A stretch of DNA of 64,000 nt from JABDMH01 sp965223165 (GTDB taxonomy: Bacteria > Bacteroidota > Bacteroidia > Chitinophagales > Saprospiraceae). The DNA lies in NCBI GenBank assembly GCA_965223165.1, contig CBDCVQ010000014.1, positions 434,001-498,000 on the forward strand, written 5' to 3'. How positions within the stretch are numbered: the stretch's first letter is position 1; each line of letters begins with the position of its first letter. Below the pieces are notes generated by a model that had not been told where the DNA came from, searched no databases, and saw nothing but the letters and a program-made list of their open reading frames with translations. Position numbers and translations under genes: made by a program. Shown piece after piece: positions 17,141-25,312 of this stretch.

Positions 17141-18394
17141 TCAGCTCAATTCAATAGACTTCCAATCAACGATGGGATTGCTCAGTCTCCACTTAACGGC
17201 CCGGGCTAATAGCGAGTAGCCTTTCTCAAATAGTTCGGCTAACTGCTTGCCGTTGCTCTTTCTAGATTTCACACTTCCTGTATGTACCGCCTTCGATCTC
17301 AGGTCATAAATTGCCTTGGCATCTTGGAAGAGCTCAGATCGCTCTTTGAATGAAGTGCCAAGGGCTCGCGAAAGACGGAGAGCCAGCCGGTACCGTAGTT
17401 CGCCTGACCTTTGATCACTAAGAAAAATGGATTCCAAGGCTGTGCCAATGCTAACGGCAGAGGTTGGCGAGTGAAACAGCTTCATCGCATTATGCAAATA
17501 ACCCGTTGCCAAAGAAATAAGATTCTGTTCTTTCTCATGTAGGGAATCATATAATTTCAAGAGATCCTTTAATTCCAGTACCTCCTTTTCGGTAAATTCC
17601 CAATATTTTCGATAGTATTTAAAAGATGGCCCTATTCTCGAAGAAAATCCACCTGCTAGATAAGGCACCGAGTAATCCGTGGACTCCCAAGATCCAAGCA
17701 CTATCGGACACGACGGTCCTACCAGGGTTATCATGTTTCGGATGACTTGAACCCTTCTCATATGCTCGTATTCAACCATCCGATGTGGGTCATCAACGGA
17801 TTTAGAGACCTGAATGATGTCCTCCACCTCGATGCCCGAAAGCACTGTCGGATGTACGTACCTAGTAACGATGGCTGCACCAGGTCTGATCTCCGGTCCG
17901 AACAGCAACATATCCTTCATCCTCTTCTGAAATTGAAATTTCATTATGTCGCTCTCTAGCTCGTCGTACGGTATCAGATCAGAATTGTGATCAAGTTGAT
18001 ATTTACCGTCAACTCTAATCCCGCCCAGCACACTCACTTGCAAGGCGGTGTACCTATCAGAGGCCAGAAAGCTTATTAAATTCTGAACTGCCAGTTCAGC
18101 GCCAACCTGAGTAGATCTCCAAACAAGCCACTCAGATATGGTCTCATCCCTCAATTGGGTGGCAGTCATTCCGTGATGCATAGCTCTAGGCCCAATCGCC
18201 ACTAATTCTGGTAACTCTGCAACCTTCTTGGTGATCTTTGCAAAGGCTTCCGCATCACTGGACTTAATTGCTTTGCTCCAAATGGAGGTGGCATGTGTAT
18301 CCACTCTCAAACCGTCCTCAAACCTCCTAAAACCTTCCAGTTTTTCACTTATTAGATCGACAAGTTGCTGAGATATCTTTCTATTCATAGTCAT
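17141..18394 (-). CDS. HEPN-domain protein, putative ApeA-like RNase
   Basis: A 417-residue protein whose C-terminal third looks like an Apea-type HEPN domain: helix-rich, with ALESIFLS at about 317, a middle segment RLALRLSRAL, and YDLRSKAVHTG at about 363-373. R366 and H371 form the Rx4H motif that marks catalytic HEPN RNases. The N-terminal 280 residues are not recognised. No signal peptide. HEPN proteins of this sort act in phage defence or RNA cleavage; here that is inference. It is monocistronic, inside a small repeat-bounded island with a tail-fibre-like pair, which supports an accessory role. It could alternatively be a Swt1- or MAE-28990-like HEPN protein of unknown role. Confidence 0.6.
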   Translation of the reverse strand: MTMNRKISQQLVDLISEKLEGFRRFEDGLRVDTHATSIWSKAIKSSDAEAFAKITKKVAELPELVAIGPRAMHHGMTATQLRDETISEWLVWRSTQVGAELAVQNLISFLASDRYTALQVSVLGGIRVDGKYQLDHNSDLIPYDELESDIMKFQFQKRMKDMLLFGPEIRPGAAIVTRYVHPTVLSGIEVEDIIQVSKSVDDPHRMVEYEHMRRVQVIRNMITLVGPSCPIVLGSWESTDYSVPYLAGGFSSRIGPSFKYYRKYWEFTEKEVLELKDLLKLYDSLHEKEQNLISLATGYLHNAMKLFHSPTSAVSIGTALESIFLSDQRSGELRYRLALRLSRALGTSFKERSELFQDAKAIYDLRSKAVHTGSVKSRKSNGKQLAELFEKGYSLLARAVKWRLSNPIVDWKSIELS

Positions 18395-18461
18395 TGTTCA
18401 TACTGTAGAAAAGTGACAAAATGGCATGCAAGACCAACGGCTTCAAGAGCATCAGATCCAC

Positions 18462-18765
18462 CTGCTGCCTTCCTCTCGCCCACCACCTCAGAATAAGCCG
18501 CCCAACAGCGTCTCCTGCGCTAAATCCTAAGGCACATGCCGCAATTCCCACGTCCTCCAAGCATGAAGGCCAAAATTTATTTGGCACGGGGCAAATCACT
18601 CCGCATTTCTTCGGCACCGAAGGTCTCTTGATCTCGCTTGCTCAGTTTGATTTAGCGGGAGGTAGGCTCGTGCAAGGTGGCAAATATTCGTCGCTTCACC
18701 AGCTTGAAGGCTGTACGGTTAAGGTGTGGCCTGTACTCGGTGGCCTCAAAGGGACTGAGTGAAGT
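18462..18765 (-). pseudogene. Decayed copy of the MmcQ/YjbR-type gene
   Basis: This stretch is a clear but broken copy of 19998-20296, in the same orientation. Matching blocks include CACCACCTCAGAATAAGCCG, TTTATT(T/G)GGCACGGGG(C/T)A and GGTCTCTTGATCT against AGTCTCTTGATCT. Indels and frameshifts prevent translation. Together with the intact gene it brackets the tail-fibre-like pair. The remainder of 18395-18835 has no gene. Confidence 0.82.
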
Positions 18766-18835
18766 CCGTCGCTGATCAATGCAAGGCTTGGCACTCTCTC
18801 AGCTTTCCCCTGCGACTCAAGATTCGAATCTTCAC

Positions 18836-19396
18836 CTAATTTATTCTAACGTAGTAATGCACAGCTATATTCTTAGGCCTAGTCTCAGCCCCACCCGCAT
18901 TATTTGTCTGCCCGGCATAACCACTTGGAGGACCTCCTGTATTGCCAGCCTTAGGTATATTGCCATAACCATCGACCCTTATGACATAAGTGTGATTGTG
19001 AGACTTGAAATCATCACCCTGATAGTTGCCTGCCTTCCTCTCGCCGCCTGGATCCCTCCCAAAATCACTGCGACCACTGTTAATACCCCTCAGAAACAGG
19101 CCCCTCAGGTCCGGTACATTCTCTCCAATTGAGATCGCATAGAGACTACCACTCACATTCTGACCATTTGCGTATGCCCACCTGCTATTTGAGTCTTCCT
19201 GGGCAAAAGCCTGCGGCGGCAGCATTGAAGCGATAATTGATCCAACGGGTAGCTCCGTGGACAAATCAGGAATATTACCTGAGTAATAATCTATCAGCTC
19301 GTTCCTTTTAGCTTCAATGATGCTAGTAAGGTCTCTTACTAAATCAGCCTTAACATTCTCATCCATCGCAGCAAGAGCAATATCTTCAATCTTCAT
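18836..19396 (-). CDS. Phage tail-collar/tail-fibre-like protein
   Basis: A 186-residue protein. The first 45 residues are helical; from ELPVGSIIASMLPP onward it is the receptor-tip domain seen in phage tail fibres and tail-collar proteins: WAYANGQNVSGSLYA, VPDLRGLFLRGINSGRSD, ERKAGNYQGDDFKSHNH and ETRPKNIAVHYYVRIN at the C-terminus. The SHNH and RPKN...YYxRI words are very typical. No other phage structural gene is nearby, so it is not a prophage. It starts directly after the stop of a small membrane protein gene (19397), so the two are co-transcribed. Possible roles are a display or adhesion module or part of a contractile-injection relic; unknown. Confidence 0.75.
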   Translation of the reverse strand: MKIEDIALAAMDENVKADLVRDLTSIIEAKRNELIDYYSGNIPDLSTELPVGSIIASMLPPQAFAQEDSNSRWAYANGQNVSGSLYAISIGENVPDLRGLFLRGINSGRSDFGRDPGGERKAGNYQGDDFKSHNHTYVIRVDGYGNIPKAGNTGGPPSGYAGQTNNAGGAETRPKNIAVHYYVRIN

Positions 19397-19708
19397 TCAA
19401 GTAGAATCAGAGTCCAGGACCTGATCAATAAAGAATTTAATTCTGCTATTTACTCCTTCCTTCAATTCATCGTTAAATACATACTCAAATAATCTAGATT
19501 CTGTCTGCCCCTCTACTATGTTCCTAAAATCATCATATGTATCTCCCGAAAAATATGTGAAAATTCCAAAAGCAAAGGCAAGCAGTACACCACCTAACCA
19601 GATTAATCTGTTAAATATGTTCTCAAGGTGCTGCCGATAATCTTTGACATCAGCAGCGATCTCTCTTCGGATTTCATGTTGAATTCTGATTTTCTCCTGT
19701 TCTTGCAT
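19397..19708 (-). CDS. Small single-span membrane protein
   Basis: A 103-residue protein of no known family. A charged, helical N-terminus (about 1-30, EKIRIQHEIRREIAADVKDY) is followed by one transmembrane segment LIWLGGVLLAFAFGIFTYF (about 35-53) and an acidic, mainly helical tail. There is no cleavable signal. Its stop codon directly abuts the start of the tail-fibre-like gene, which it precedes in the operon. It may anchor or expose that partner; this is inference from the pairing alone. Confidence 0.6.
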   Translation of the reverse strand: MQEQEKIRIQHEIRREIAADVKDYRQHLENIFNRLIWLGGVLLAFAFGIFTYFSGDTYDDFRNIVEGQTESRLFEYVFNDELKEGVNSRIKFFIDQVLDSDST

Positions 19709-19926
19709 CTTTCAAATATTTTGCTTGTAGCCACTAGCAGACACTGCATGTGGTCATTCGCAAGTTCTGCCACACGTAGCGCTGCTGGTACAAACCACCC
19801 TGGCAAACGTGGCATAGTCCATCTTATTAGTGTTTGCATCGACCAGAAGTAACCCTCGCTGCGCCGCGAGCATTGTCCCCCGTTTGTGGATTCGCAGGAA
19901 GTGTGCTTAATCCGACATCCCCGCTT

Positions 19927-19984
19927 CTGAAGTTTGCAACTTCAGATGATGCTTGCCTATCAGTCTGAAGTCTCAGACTTCGCG
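19927..19984. repeat. Two small palindromes, including GTCTGAAGTC copy 2
   Basis: CTGAAGTT-tgc-style IR with AACTTCAG (19927-19945), then GAAGTCT-c-AGACTTC near 19969-19984. They sit downstream of the MmcQ/YjbR-type gene, in the 19709-19989 gap, which has no gene. They may form a terminator-like structure, but there is no T tract. Confidence 0.5.
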
Positions 19985-19989
19985 GCGGG

Positions 19990-20319
19990 TCACTTGCCTT
20001 TACCCACCACCTCAGAATAAGCCGCAAACAGCGCCTCACGCACCAAATCCTCAGGCACCTGCTGCAACTCAAACGTCGTCCAGCCTTGGAGACCAAATTT
20101 ATTGGGCACGGGGTAGATCACTCCGCCTTCATAGGCAGAGAAAGTCTCTTGATCTGCCCTGCTCAGTTTCATATTAGCGGTGTACGTAGGCTCGTGCAGG
20201 GTCACAAATATCCTTCGCTTGATCACCTTGAAGGCGGTGCGGTCGAAGTGTGGCTTTTGCTCTGTTCCTTCGAAGGAACTGGCGGCGTCGATGAAGGCTT
20301 CAATAGTCATCGCCTCCAA
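19990..20319 (-). CDS. MmcQ/YjbR family protein
   Basis: A 109-residue protein with the CyaY-like fold of the MmcQ/YjbR family. Recognisable are the early FDRTAFKVIKRRIFVTLHEP strand pair, the KLSRADQETFSAY helix, YPVPNKFGLQGWTTFELQQV and the C-terminal helix LVREALFAAYSEVV. Members are small soluble proteins, sometimes said to bind DNA; the function is not established. A decayed second copy lies at 18462-18765, across the tail-fibre-like pair. Length is normal for the family, and this copy looks functional. Confidence 0.85.
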   Translation of the reverse strand: MEAMTIEAFIDAASSFEGTEQKPHFDRTAFKVIKRRIFVTLHEPTYTANMKLSRADQETFSAYEGGVIYPVPNKFGLQGWTTFELQQVPEDLVREALFAAYSEVVGKGK

Positions 20320-20328
20320 GATAACTAA

Positions 20329-20440
20329 GAGTTTGGAGTGAGCTTGAAAGTTTGGAGTGAGATTGAGTTGGGAGTTGAAGTGACTAGAGTGAGCTAAAGT
20401 GAGCTAAAGTGAACTAGAGTTGCTCGCGAGCTCGCGCCGG
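20329..20440. repeat. Degenerate second copy of the 17-bp/GTGAACTA array
   Basis: GAGTTTGGAGTGAGCTTG units are followed by AGTGACTAGAGTGAGCTAAA and GTGAACTAGAGTTGC, then the perfect 12-base palindrome CGCGAGCTCGCG. Order and orientation match 16861-17035. It closes the 17.1-20.3 kb island on the right. Confidence 0.8.
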
Positions 20441-20469
20441 AAGTGCGATTTTCCTCAATTGATTGCTCT

Positions 20470-21285
20470 TTATTTACGCTGCGCAAAAAGCCAGCTCAGT
20501 AAGCCTGGCGTATCGAAAGCCTGATGCCAGCTGTTGTGGCCGACACCGGGAAAAATATTGTATTTCGGATCTCCCCCTGCTTCCTCAATCGCCGCAATCA
20601 TCTGGCGTGAAAATTCGATCGGGACCGTACGATCATCTGTACCGTGAAAAATCCAGAGGGGCATGTCTGCCACCGTGGTGGCCTGCTTAGGATTGCCCGC
20701 TCCGCAAACCACCACGGCTGCGGCAAACAGAGTTGGCCTTGTCAGCACAAAATGCCAGGTCCCCGCACCGCCCATCGATTGGCCAGTGATGTAGCGCCGG
20801 GTGGTATCGATATTAAATTCTTTCTCCAGGGCTGTCATCACCTCAAAGACTAAATGTCCTACGCTGGGCTGGCCATCTCTACCCCGTTTTCTCAGAATTT
20901 CCCGCTCCGCTTCTCCCAACGTCCGCCCCCAATCTGAACCGGGTGGGCATTGTGGCGCTAAAATAAATGCTGGATATCTCGTACGGTTTTCAGGCGCTGA
21001 CATGACCTGAGCTGCCTTGCTCCCAGCCAGTTGCCTGATGTTGTCCGTGCCTCGACCTGCACCACCCGAAAGGCACACCACCAGTGGATATGACTGAACC
21101 GCATTGTAATCCAGGGGCTTGAGTAACCGATAGGACATGGTGTCCCCTTTCATACCTACATGGACTCTCGCCTCAAATAGGTCTGCGACTTCGCTTACAT
21201 CCGTTTGTGAGATGGCACTGGTCACTGCCATGCCCCAGAGCCCGGCAGCAAGAATCACTAGCTTAAAAACCCTGGTCTCCCTCAT
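20470..21285 (-). CDS. Secreted alpha/beta-hydrolase esterase
   Basis: A 271-residue enzyme with a signal peptide (VFKLVILAAGLWGMAVTSA, then SQ). The nucleophile elbow is GQSMGG at about residues 169-174, Asp in FHGTDDRTVP near 215, and His in GVGHNSW near 249: a full Ser-Asp-His triad. The layout fits feruloyl/acetyl-xylan esterase-like or phospholipase/carboxylesterase-like hydrolases (CE1 type) with substrate likely an ester-decorated polysaccharide. It starts 6 bases after the stop of the PIN-domain gene, so it can be read from the TA-type operon, an odd partner for a catabolic enzyme. Confidence 0.85.
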   Translation of the reverse strand: MRETRVFKLVILAAGLWGMAVTSAISQTDVSEVADLFEARVHVGMKGDTMSYRLLKPLDYNAVQSYPLVVCLSGGAGRGTDNIRQLAGSKAAQVMSAPENRTRYPAFILAPQCPPGSDWGRTLGEAEREILRKRGRDGQPSVGHLVFEVMTALEKEFNIDTTRRYITGQSMGGAGTWHFVLTRPTLFAAAVVVCGAGNPKQATTVADMPLWIFHGTDDRTVPIEFSRQMIAAIEEAGGDPKYNIFPGVGHNSWHQAFDTPGLLSWLFAQRK

Positions 21286-21291
21286 CTACAA

Positions 21292-21705
21292 TCATTGTAA
21301 CAATTTTAGGTATTCCTTTGCGGTCAGCACGGGAATCTTGGCAAGCTTGAAGTCCTTCTTATTCCTTGATATGATCAAATCCGCATCGCATTCCAGCGCC
21401 GAGTAGTATTGGATGGCATCTTCGAAATCTCTAAAATCTGAATCCAATGCCAATTCAATAATCTTGTCACTCAAGGACAATACCTGCACAAGCACCTTAA
21501 ATCTTCGTAAAATCTGCCTTACCTCTTTGATCTTCAGCTGCTGCGACAATACATAGTGCGTGTTGGCAAACGTCCACGAGGATACACATAGCTTGGCACG
21601 ACCTTGATCAGCTAGTGTGAACAATTTCTGTGCCTCCAGATAGTAGGACTCTCGACGCGCCAACAAATCCAGGATAAAATTCGTATCGACGAGAATCGTG
21701 TGCAC
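21292..21705 (-). CDS. PIN-domain toxin, VapC-like
   Basis: A 137-residue PIN-domain RNase. LVDTNFILDLL gives the first acid, SSWTFANTHYVL the second motif, FRDFEDAIQYYSA the central DFEDA acids, and DLIISRNKKDF the last conserved block (the usual TRN-KDF word of PIN toxins). It starts with GTG, overlapping the upstream antitoxin stop by one base (TAGTG). VapC-type toxins cleave tRNA or rRNA. The pair forms a type II toxin-antitoxin module; the esterase follows 6 bases after. Confidence 0.88.
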   Translation of the reverse strand: MHTILVDTNFILDLLARRESYYLEAQKLFTLADQGRAKLCVSSWTFANTHYVLSQQLKIKEVRQILRRFKVLVQVLSLSDKIIELALDSDFRDFEDAIQYYSALECDADLIISRNKKDFKLAKIPVLTAKEYLKLLQ

Positions 21706-21998
21706 TATTGATATTTGGTCGACAGGAAATCGCCGTACGCCTTCCGATAGTCCTCACCTTCTAGACTAATAACGCCTGTCAAACTCTCTACCAAGGGACT
21801 GGCGTCGATGTCCTCCTCATCATCTAAGGTAATGGCTTGAAGATAGTTCTCGATCAGCTTAGAAAGACTGGTCTGGTGATCTCTGGCGTACCTCTTGGCA
21901 CGTTCGATCACAAGTGTGTCCAGCCTCAATGTCAATTGAGAATCTATACGTGCAAAGATACAGGATTTATACGTATCACTCAATGACCTGGAGCGCAT
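21705..21998 (-). CDS. VapB-like antitoxin, DUF6364 type
   Basis: A 97-residue protein partnered with the PIN toxin. SQLTLRLDTLVIERAKRYAR followed by SLSKLIENYLQAI is the ribbon-helix-helix pattern of DUF6364-type antitoxins; the acidic C-terminal half would wrap the toxin. Members normally begin right at the strand (M-x-x-LTLRLD); here that position is ATA, so the protein starts about 18 residues earlier at ATG 21998, or at a non-standard codon. The pair probably represses itself. Confidence 0.82.
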   Translation of the reverse strand: MRSRSLSDTYKSCIFARIDSQLTLRLDTLVIERAKRYARDHQTSLSKLIENYLQAITLDDEEDIDASPLVESLTGVISLEGEDYRKAYGDFLSTKYQ

Positions 21999-22082
21999 GG
22001 CTCTCAGGTAGCGATATTGTCATCCCCCACAGTCACGACGAAATCGAAGATCTCGATAACTGTTGCCCCCTGCACGTATGCG

Positions 22083-22108
22083 TCCGAAGTCTGGAGACCT
22101 CAGACAGC
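22083..22108. repeat. GTCTGAAGTC palindrome, copy 3
   Basis: GTCCGAAGTCTGGAGACCTC ending in AGAC is a near-perfect palindrome. It lies just past the end of the PQQ dehydrogenase gene and upstream of the antitoxin gene. It is related to 17084-17110 and 19969-19984. Confidence 0.55.
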
Positions 22109-22141
22109 GGCTCAGCGGCTCAGCATTTTGTCCCCTTTCAT

Positions 22142-24340
22142 CTATGGTAGCGCAAATGCTACCACGGCATCCCCATGCGGAGTGCCCAATTTTCCTCCAC
22201 CACCGCAGACGACCACCAGATATTGCTTGCCGTCGATCTGGTAGGTGCTCGGGGTAGCATAGGCTGCGGCCGGCAGTTTGTACTCCCAAACGACTGCTCC
22301 CGTCGCTTGATCAAAAGCCCGAATCTTCTCATCTGGAGTGGCGGCAATGAACACCAGTCCACCTGCGGTGGCTACCGGCCCGCCAAAGTTTTTTGATCCG
22401 GTGTTTTTGAGTCCGCGTGCGGCCAGCCCGGGGTATTCGCCAAACGGCACTTGCCAGATGAGCTCGCCAGTCGCGACGTTGAGGGCATTTAATGTGCCCC
22501 AGGGTGGCTTGATGCCGGGATACCCTTCCGCATCTTCGAGGAAGGGAGCGTCACTGGCATAGCGCACCACCCCAGAGGATGTCTTATTATCGAGTTCGCT
22601 TAAATCGGTTTGCAGGAAAGCTACCAGGTCCTGTCTTTGCTCCTCCGACAGATAGTGAAATGAGGGCATATTCCCTTTGCCAATCTCTAGCAATTCACCA
22701 ATTTCTTCGGCCGAAAGCGTGCTCTTTTCCAAAGATGCCACGCCCGGTTGCGCCCCTTCACGGTCGGCGCCGTGACAGCTGCTGCACTGCTTGAGATACA
22801 GGGAATAACCTCTCAAGGGAGGCGAAGCATCCGACTGCTGAAAATCATAATACTTGACCAGCCGGTGAATGGTGGGCGCCTCGTTGGCATTGACGTATAC
22901 AATATGGGTATTGGGATTAAAAGCACCTCCACCCCACTCGAATCCGCCTTGATGGCCGGGAGTAGTAATGACGCCTTTTTCATTGGCGGGCGTGTAGAGC
23001 TGCCCTGTCTCATACTGCGTAAATATGTCCCGCACATAATCATGTGCCTCCTGCGAAATATCAGTTATGTCTGCCTCCGTCATATGGGTGCGTACGAGGG
23101 GCTTGGGCAAGGTAGGGATGGGCTGCGTGGGCCAAGAAGCCTCATGTTCGATCATCGTCTGACCTACCGGCACCTCCTCGATCGGAAAAACCGGTTCGCC
23201 CGTGTCGCGATCCAGAATAAAGGTTAACCCCATTTTCGTAAACTGTACCACCAAGTCCCTGGGTACCCCATCTTCCTGCACGGTCACCAGCATGGGGGCT
23301 GGCGGATTGTCGTAGTCGAAAATGTCGTGATGAATATTTTGGTAGTGCCATATTCTTTTGCCTGTCTCTGCGTCTAGGGCCAGAATGCAATTGCCATACA
23401 AGTTGGCCCCCTTCCGCGTGCCTCCATAAATAAAATCGGGCGCCGGCGAACCGGTCGCACAAAATACCCAGCCCTTTTCCTCATCCAGCGTGAATCCTCC
23501 CCAGGGGTTCGCCCCTCCGTACTGCTCGTCGGCATGAAATTCCCAGGTGTCGTATCCCTCTTCACCGGGCCGCGGTACCGTGTGAAAAATCCATTCGAAT
23601 TCTCCCGTGATGGCATCGTAGCTGCGGATATCGCCGGGCGTGGAGTGGTAGCCTTCCGGTACTCTGCCGGCCACGATCAGGTGGTCCTTATAAATAATCC
23701 CCGGCGTCGTGACTTCTACCGAGGCCTTTTCCGGATCGATGCCTAGATTTTGGTGCAGATCGATGTAGCCATCCTCACCAAAGGAGGTGATTTGCTCGCC
23801 GCTTTTCGCATCGATGGCATAAATGCGATTAATCACAAAAAGAAAAATTCGTCCTGCATGTCCGTCATTGAAATAGACTACCCCCCGGTTTCGACCTCTG
23901 AATATTTTTCCCTCCTCATGAACCGCTGAAGAGACAAATCGCCACATTTCCTGCCCCGTCGCAGCGTCGAGGCAGACGGCATCAAGGGTGGGGGTGGTAA
24001 AATACAGGAGTCCGTCTGCGATAATCGAATTACTGTACATCGACGGTCCACCCGGAGCACCATGATGGTACTGCCAGGCGACCTGCAGATCCCGCACATT
24101 GTCCAGGTTTATTTGGTCCAGCACCGAGTATTGCGTCCCTCGCTTGTCGCCCCGGTAAATCGACCAGTCTGTCCAATTGTCATGCGGATCGGGTTGCCTG
24201 TCTGCGGGTGCGCAGCCCGTCACGACAAAAAGTACGGCGGCCACCACGGCCACTGTATGCCAGGAGTTTAACCCCCGGACACTTTTATCGAGCTGCGCCC
24301 GGCCACTGGACGGATTGGTGGTCTTACTACTCGCACACAT
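22142..24340 (-). CDS. PQQ-dependent dehydrogenase with inserted cytochrome c
   Basis: A 732-residue periplasmic lipoprotein quinoprotein. The leader ends in FVVTGC, a good lipobox, at about residue 43. The eight-bladed propeller starts with WSIYRGDKRGTQYSVLDQIN and has repeated tryptophan-docking words such as TGELIWQVPFG and TGAVVWEYKLP. A haem c domain with CSSCH at about residues 519-523 is inserted before the last blades, with a methionine-rich ligand region after it (GNMPSFHYLS). This matches glucose- or alcohol-dehydrogenase-type enzymes such as sorbosone and membrane glucose dehydrogenases. It oxidises a sugar or alcohol and passes electrons to the chain. It overlaps the PmoA-like gene by 14 bases. 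Confidence 0.9.
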   Translation of the reverse strand: MCASSKTTNPSSGRAQLDKSVRGLNSWHTVAVVAAVLFVVTGCAPADRQPDPHDNWTDWSIYRGDKRGTQYSVLDQINLDNVRDLQVAWQYHHGAPGGPSMYSNSIIADGLLYFTTPTLDAVCLDAATGQEMWRFVSSAVHEEGKIFRGRNRGVVYFNDGHAGRIFLFVINRIYAIDAKSGEQITSFGEDGYIDLHQNLGIDPEKASVEVTTPGIIYKDHLIVAGRVPEGYHSTPGDIRSYDAITGEFEWIFHTVPRPGEEGYDTWEFHADEQYGGANPWGGFTLDEEKGWVFCATGSPAPDFIYGGTRKGANLYGNCILALDAETGKRIWHYQNIHHDIFDYDNPPAPMLVTVQEDGVPRDLVVQFTKMGLTFILDRDTGEPVFPIEEVPVGQTMIEHEASWPTQPIPTLPKPLVRTHMTEADITDISQEAHDYVRDIFTQYETGQLYTPANEKGVITTPGHQGGFEWGGGAFNPNTHIVYVNANEAPTIHRLVKYYDFQQSDASPPLRGYSLYLKQCSSCHGADREGAQPGVASLEKSTLSAEEIGELLEIGKGNMPSFHYLSEEQRQDLVAFLQTDLSELDNKTSSGVVRYASDAPFLEDAEGYPGIKPPWGTLNALNVATGELIWQVPFGEYPGLAARGLKNTGSKNFGGPVATAGGLVFIAATPDEKIRAFDQATGAVVWEYKLPAAAYATPSTYQIDGKQYLVVVCGGGGKLGTPHGDAVVAFALP

Positions 24341-25232
24341 AATCCTTCCAAAGACTGGTTAATGCCTGCCTATTGAGATCTCCCTCGTAAATAATCAGGC
24401 GATAACGCTCGGTGGTCACCTCTCCCTTTGCCAGGGACCAATCACCCAGGATCTGTCGTGATGGACCGACCCCGAGCTGCCCGTCCACGCGCCAGGGGGT
24501 GGGAAATGCTGTATTGTCCGGATGGTCCAAGATCGCGATATGGCCCCAGCGCTTCATGCCCGATATTTGCATACCGACGTCCGTCCAAATGGCCCGATGG
24601 CCATCTGCCGCTTCTCTGTTTGTCTCACCCAGCGAATTGACCGCCTCGCCTTGGATGTCCTTTGACCACGGCATCCGCATAAACAGCCCCCCGACAAAAA
24701 ATTGTTCGACCGTGATCTGGGTCAGTGCCTTGCCCTGCCACTCGAGATCGAGCAACATCCTACTATCCTCTTGACGCACGCTCCAAGTGTGTGTCTCTTG
24801 CAAGATGGGTTCTCCTTGCTCGTCCAAGAGATTATATACTGTTTGCCATTTGACCTCCTTGCCCTTCGGTTGCAAGACGAGCACCGACTGCCGCTGATAG
24901 TGACCTGCCCGATAATTGGTGAAGTAGTCCCGTCCATTTACCTTTTTCAATCCCCAATACACACCCGTCTGGTGCGGATGATGATCCGGATGAATTTCCG
25001 TCAGGACGCCCCCGCCACCGGGTGTCCGAATGGGGTGTAGGTACGGACGGATCCCTTCTTTCGCATTTTGGGTGATCACAGCCGAGTCGATGCCCTGCCC
25101 GTACACATTGAGTAAGCCCGATACAGGGTCATGCTCCACCCTAAACGACTGGCCTGGTAGGACCGTCCAGGCACAGACAAATGCTAGGAAGAAAAGGGCC
25201 GGCCAACATCTACACATGGGAAGAAACCTCAA
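24327..25232 (-). CDS. PmoA-like (DUF6807) secreted protein
   Basis: A 301-residue protein with a signal peptide (MRFLPMCRCWPALFFLAFVC through PGQS). RPYLHPIRTPGGGGVLTE, followed by HPDHHPHQTGVYWGL, is the hallmark of the family named PmoA (DUF6807), a beta-sandwich fold related to aldose epimerases. The His-rich HPDHHPH could bind metal. The name is historical; there is no evidence of methane oxidation. It sits upstream of and overlaps the PQQ dehydrogenase gene, so the products probably act on the same substrate. Function is not established. Confidence 0.82.
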   Translation of the reverse strand: MRFLPMCRCWPALFFLAFVCAWTVLPGQSFRVEHDPVSGLLNVYGQGIDSAVITQNAKEGIRPYLHPIRTPGGGGVLTEIHPDHHPHQTGVYWGLKKVNGRDYFTNYRAGHYQRQSVLVLQPKGKEVKWQTVYNLLDEQGEPILQETHTWSVRQEDSRMLLDLEWQGKALTQITVEQFFVGGLFMRMPWSKDIQGEAVNSLGETNREAADGHRAIWTDVGMQISGMKRWGHIAILDHPDNTAFPTPWRVDGQLGVGPSRQILGDWSLAKGEVTTERYRLIIYEGDLNRQALTSLWKDYVCE

Positions 25233-25246
25233 GTTGTTATGCCAGC

Positions 25247-25254
25247 CAAAGATA
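25247..25254 (-). promoter_or_regulatory. Possible -7 promoter box of the PmoA/PQQ operon
   Basis: TATCTTTG on the minus strand fits TAnnTTTG exactly, 14 bases before the ATG of the PmoA-like gene. A -33 TTG at normal distance is not seen, and the resulting leader would be short. Confidence 0.3.
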
Positions 25255-25312
25255 TCACATAATATTAGGCACCTATCCCTGAGAAAATCAATGACTAATC
25301 ATCGCTTTTGCC

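Noticed and set aside
18836..19396. Prophage call from the tail-fibre-like gene
   Set aside because: No terminase, portal, capsid, tail tube or integrase is near; only the tip domain is present.
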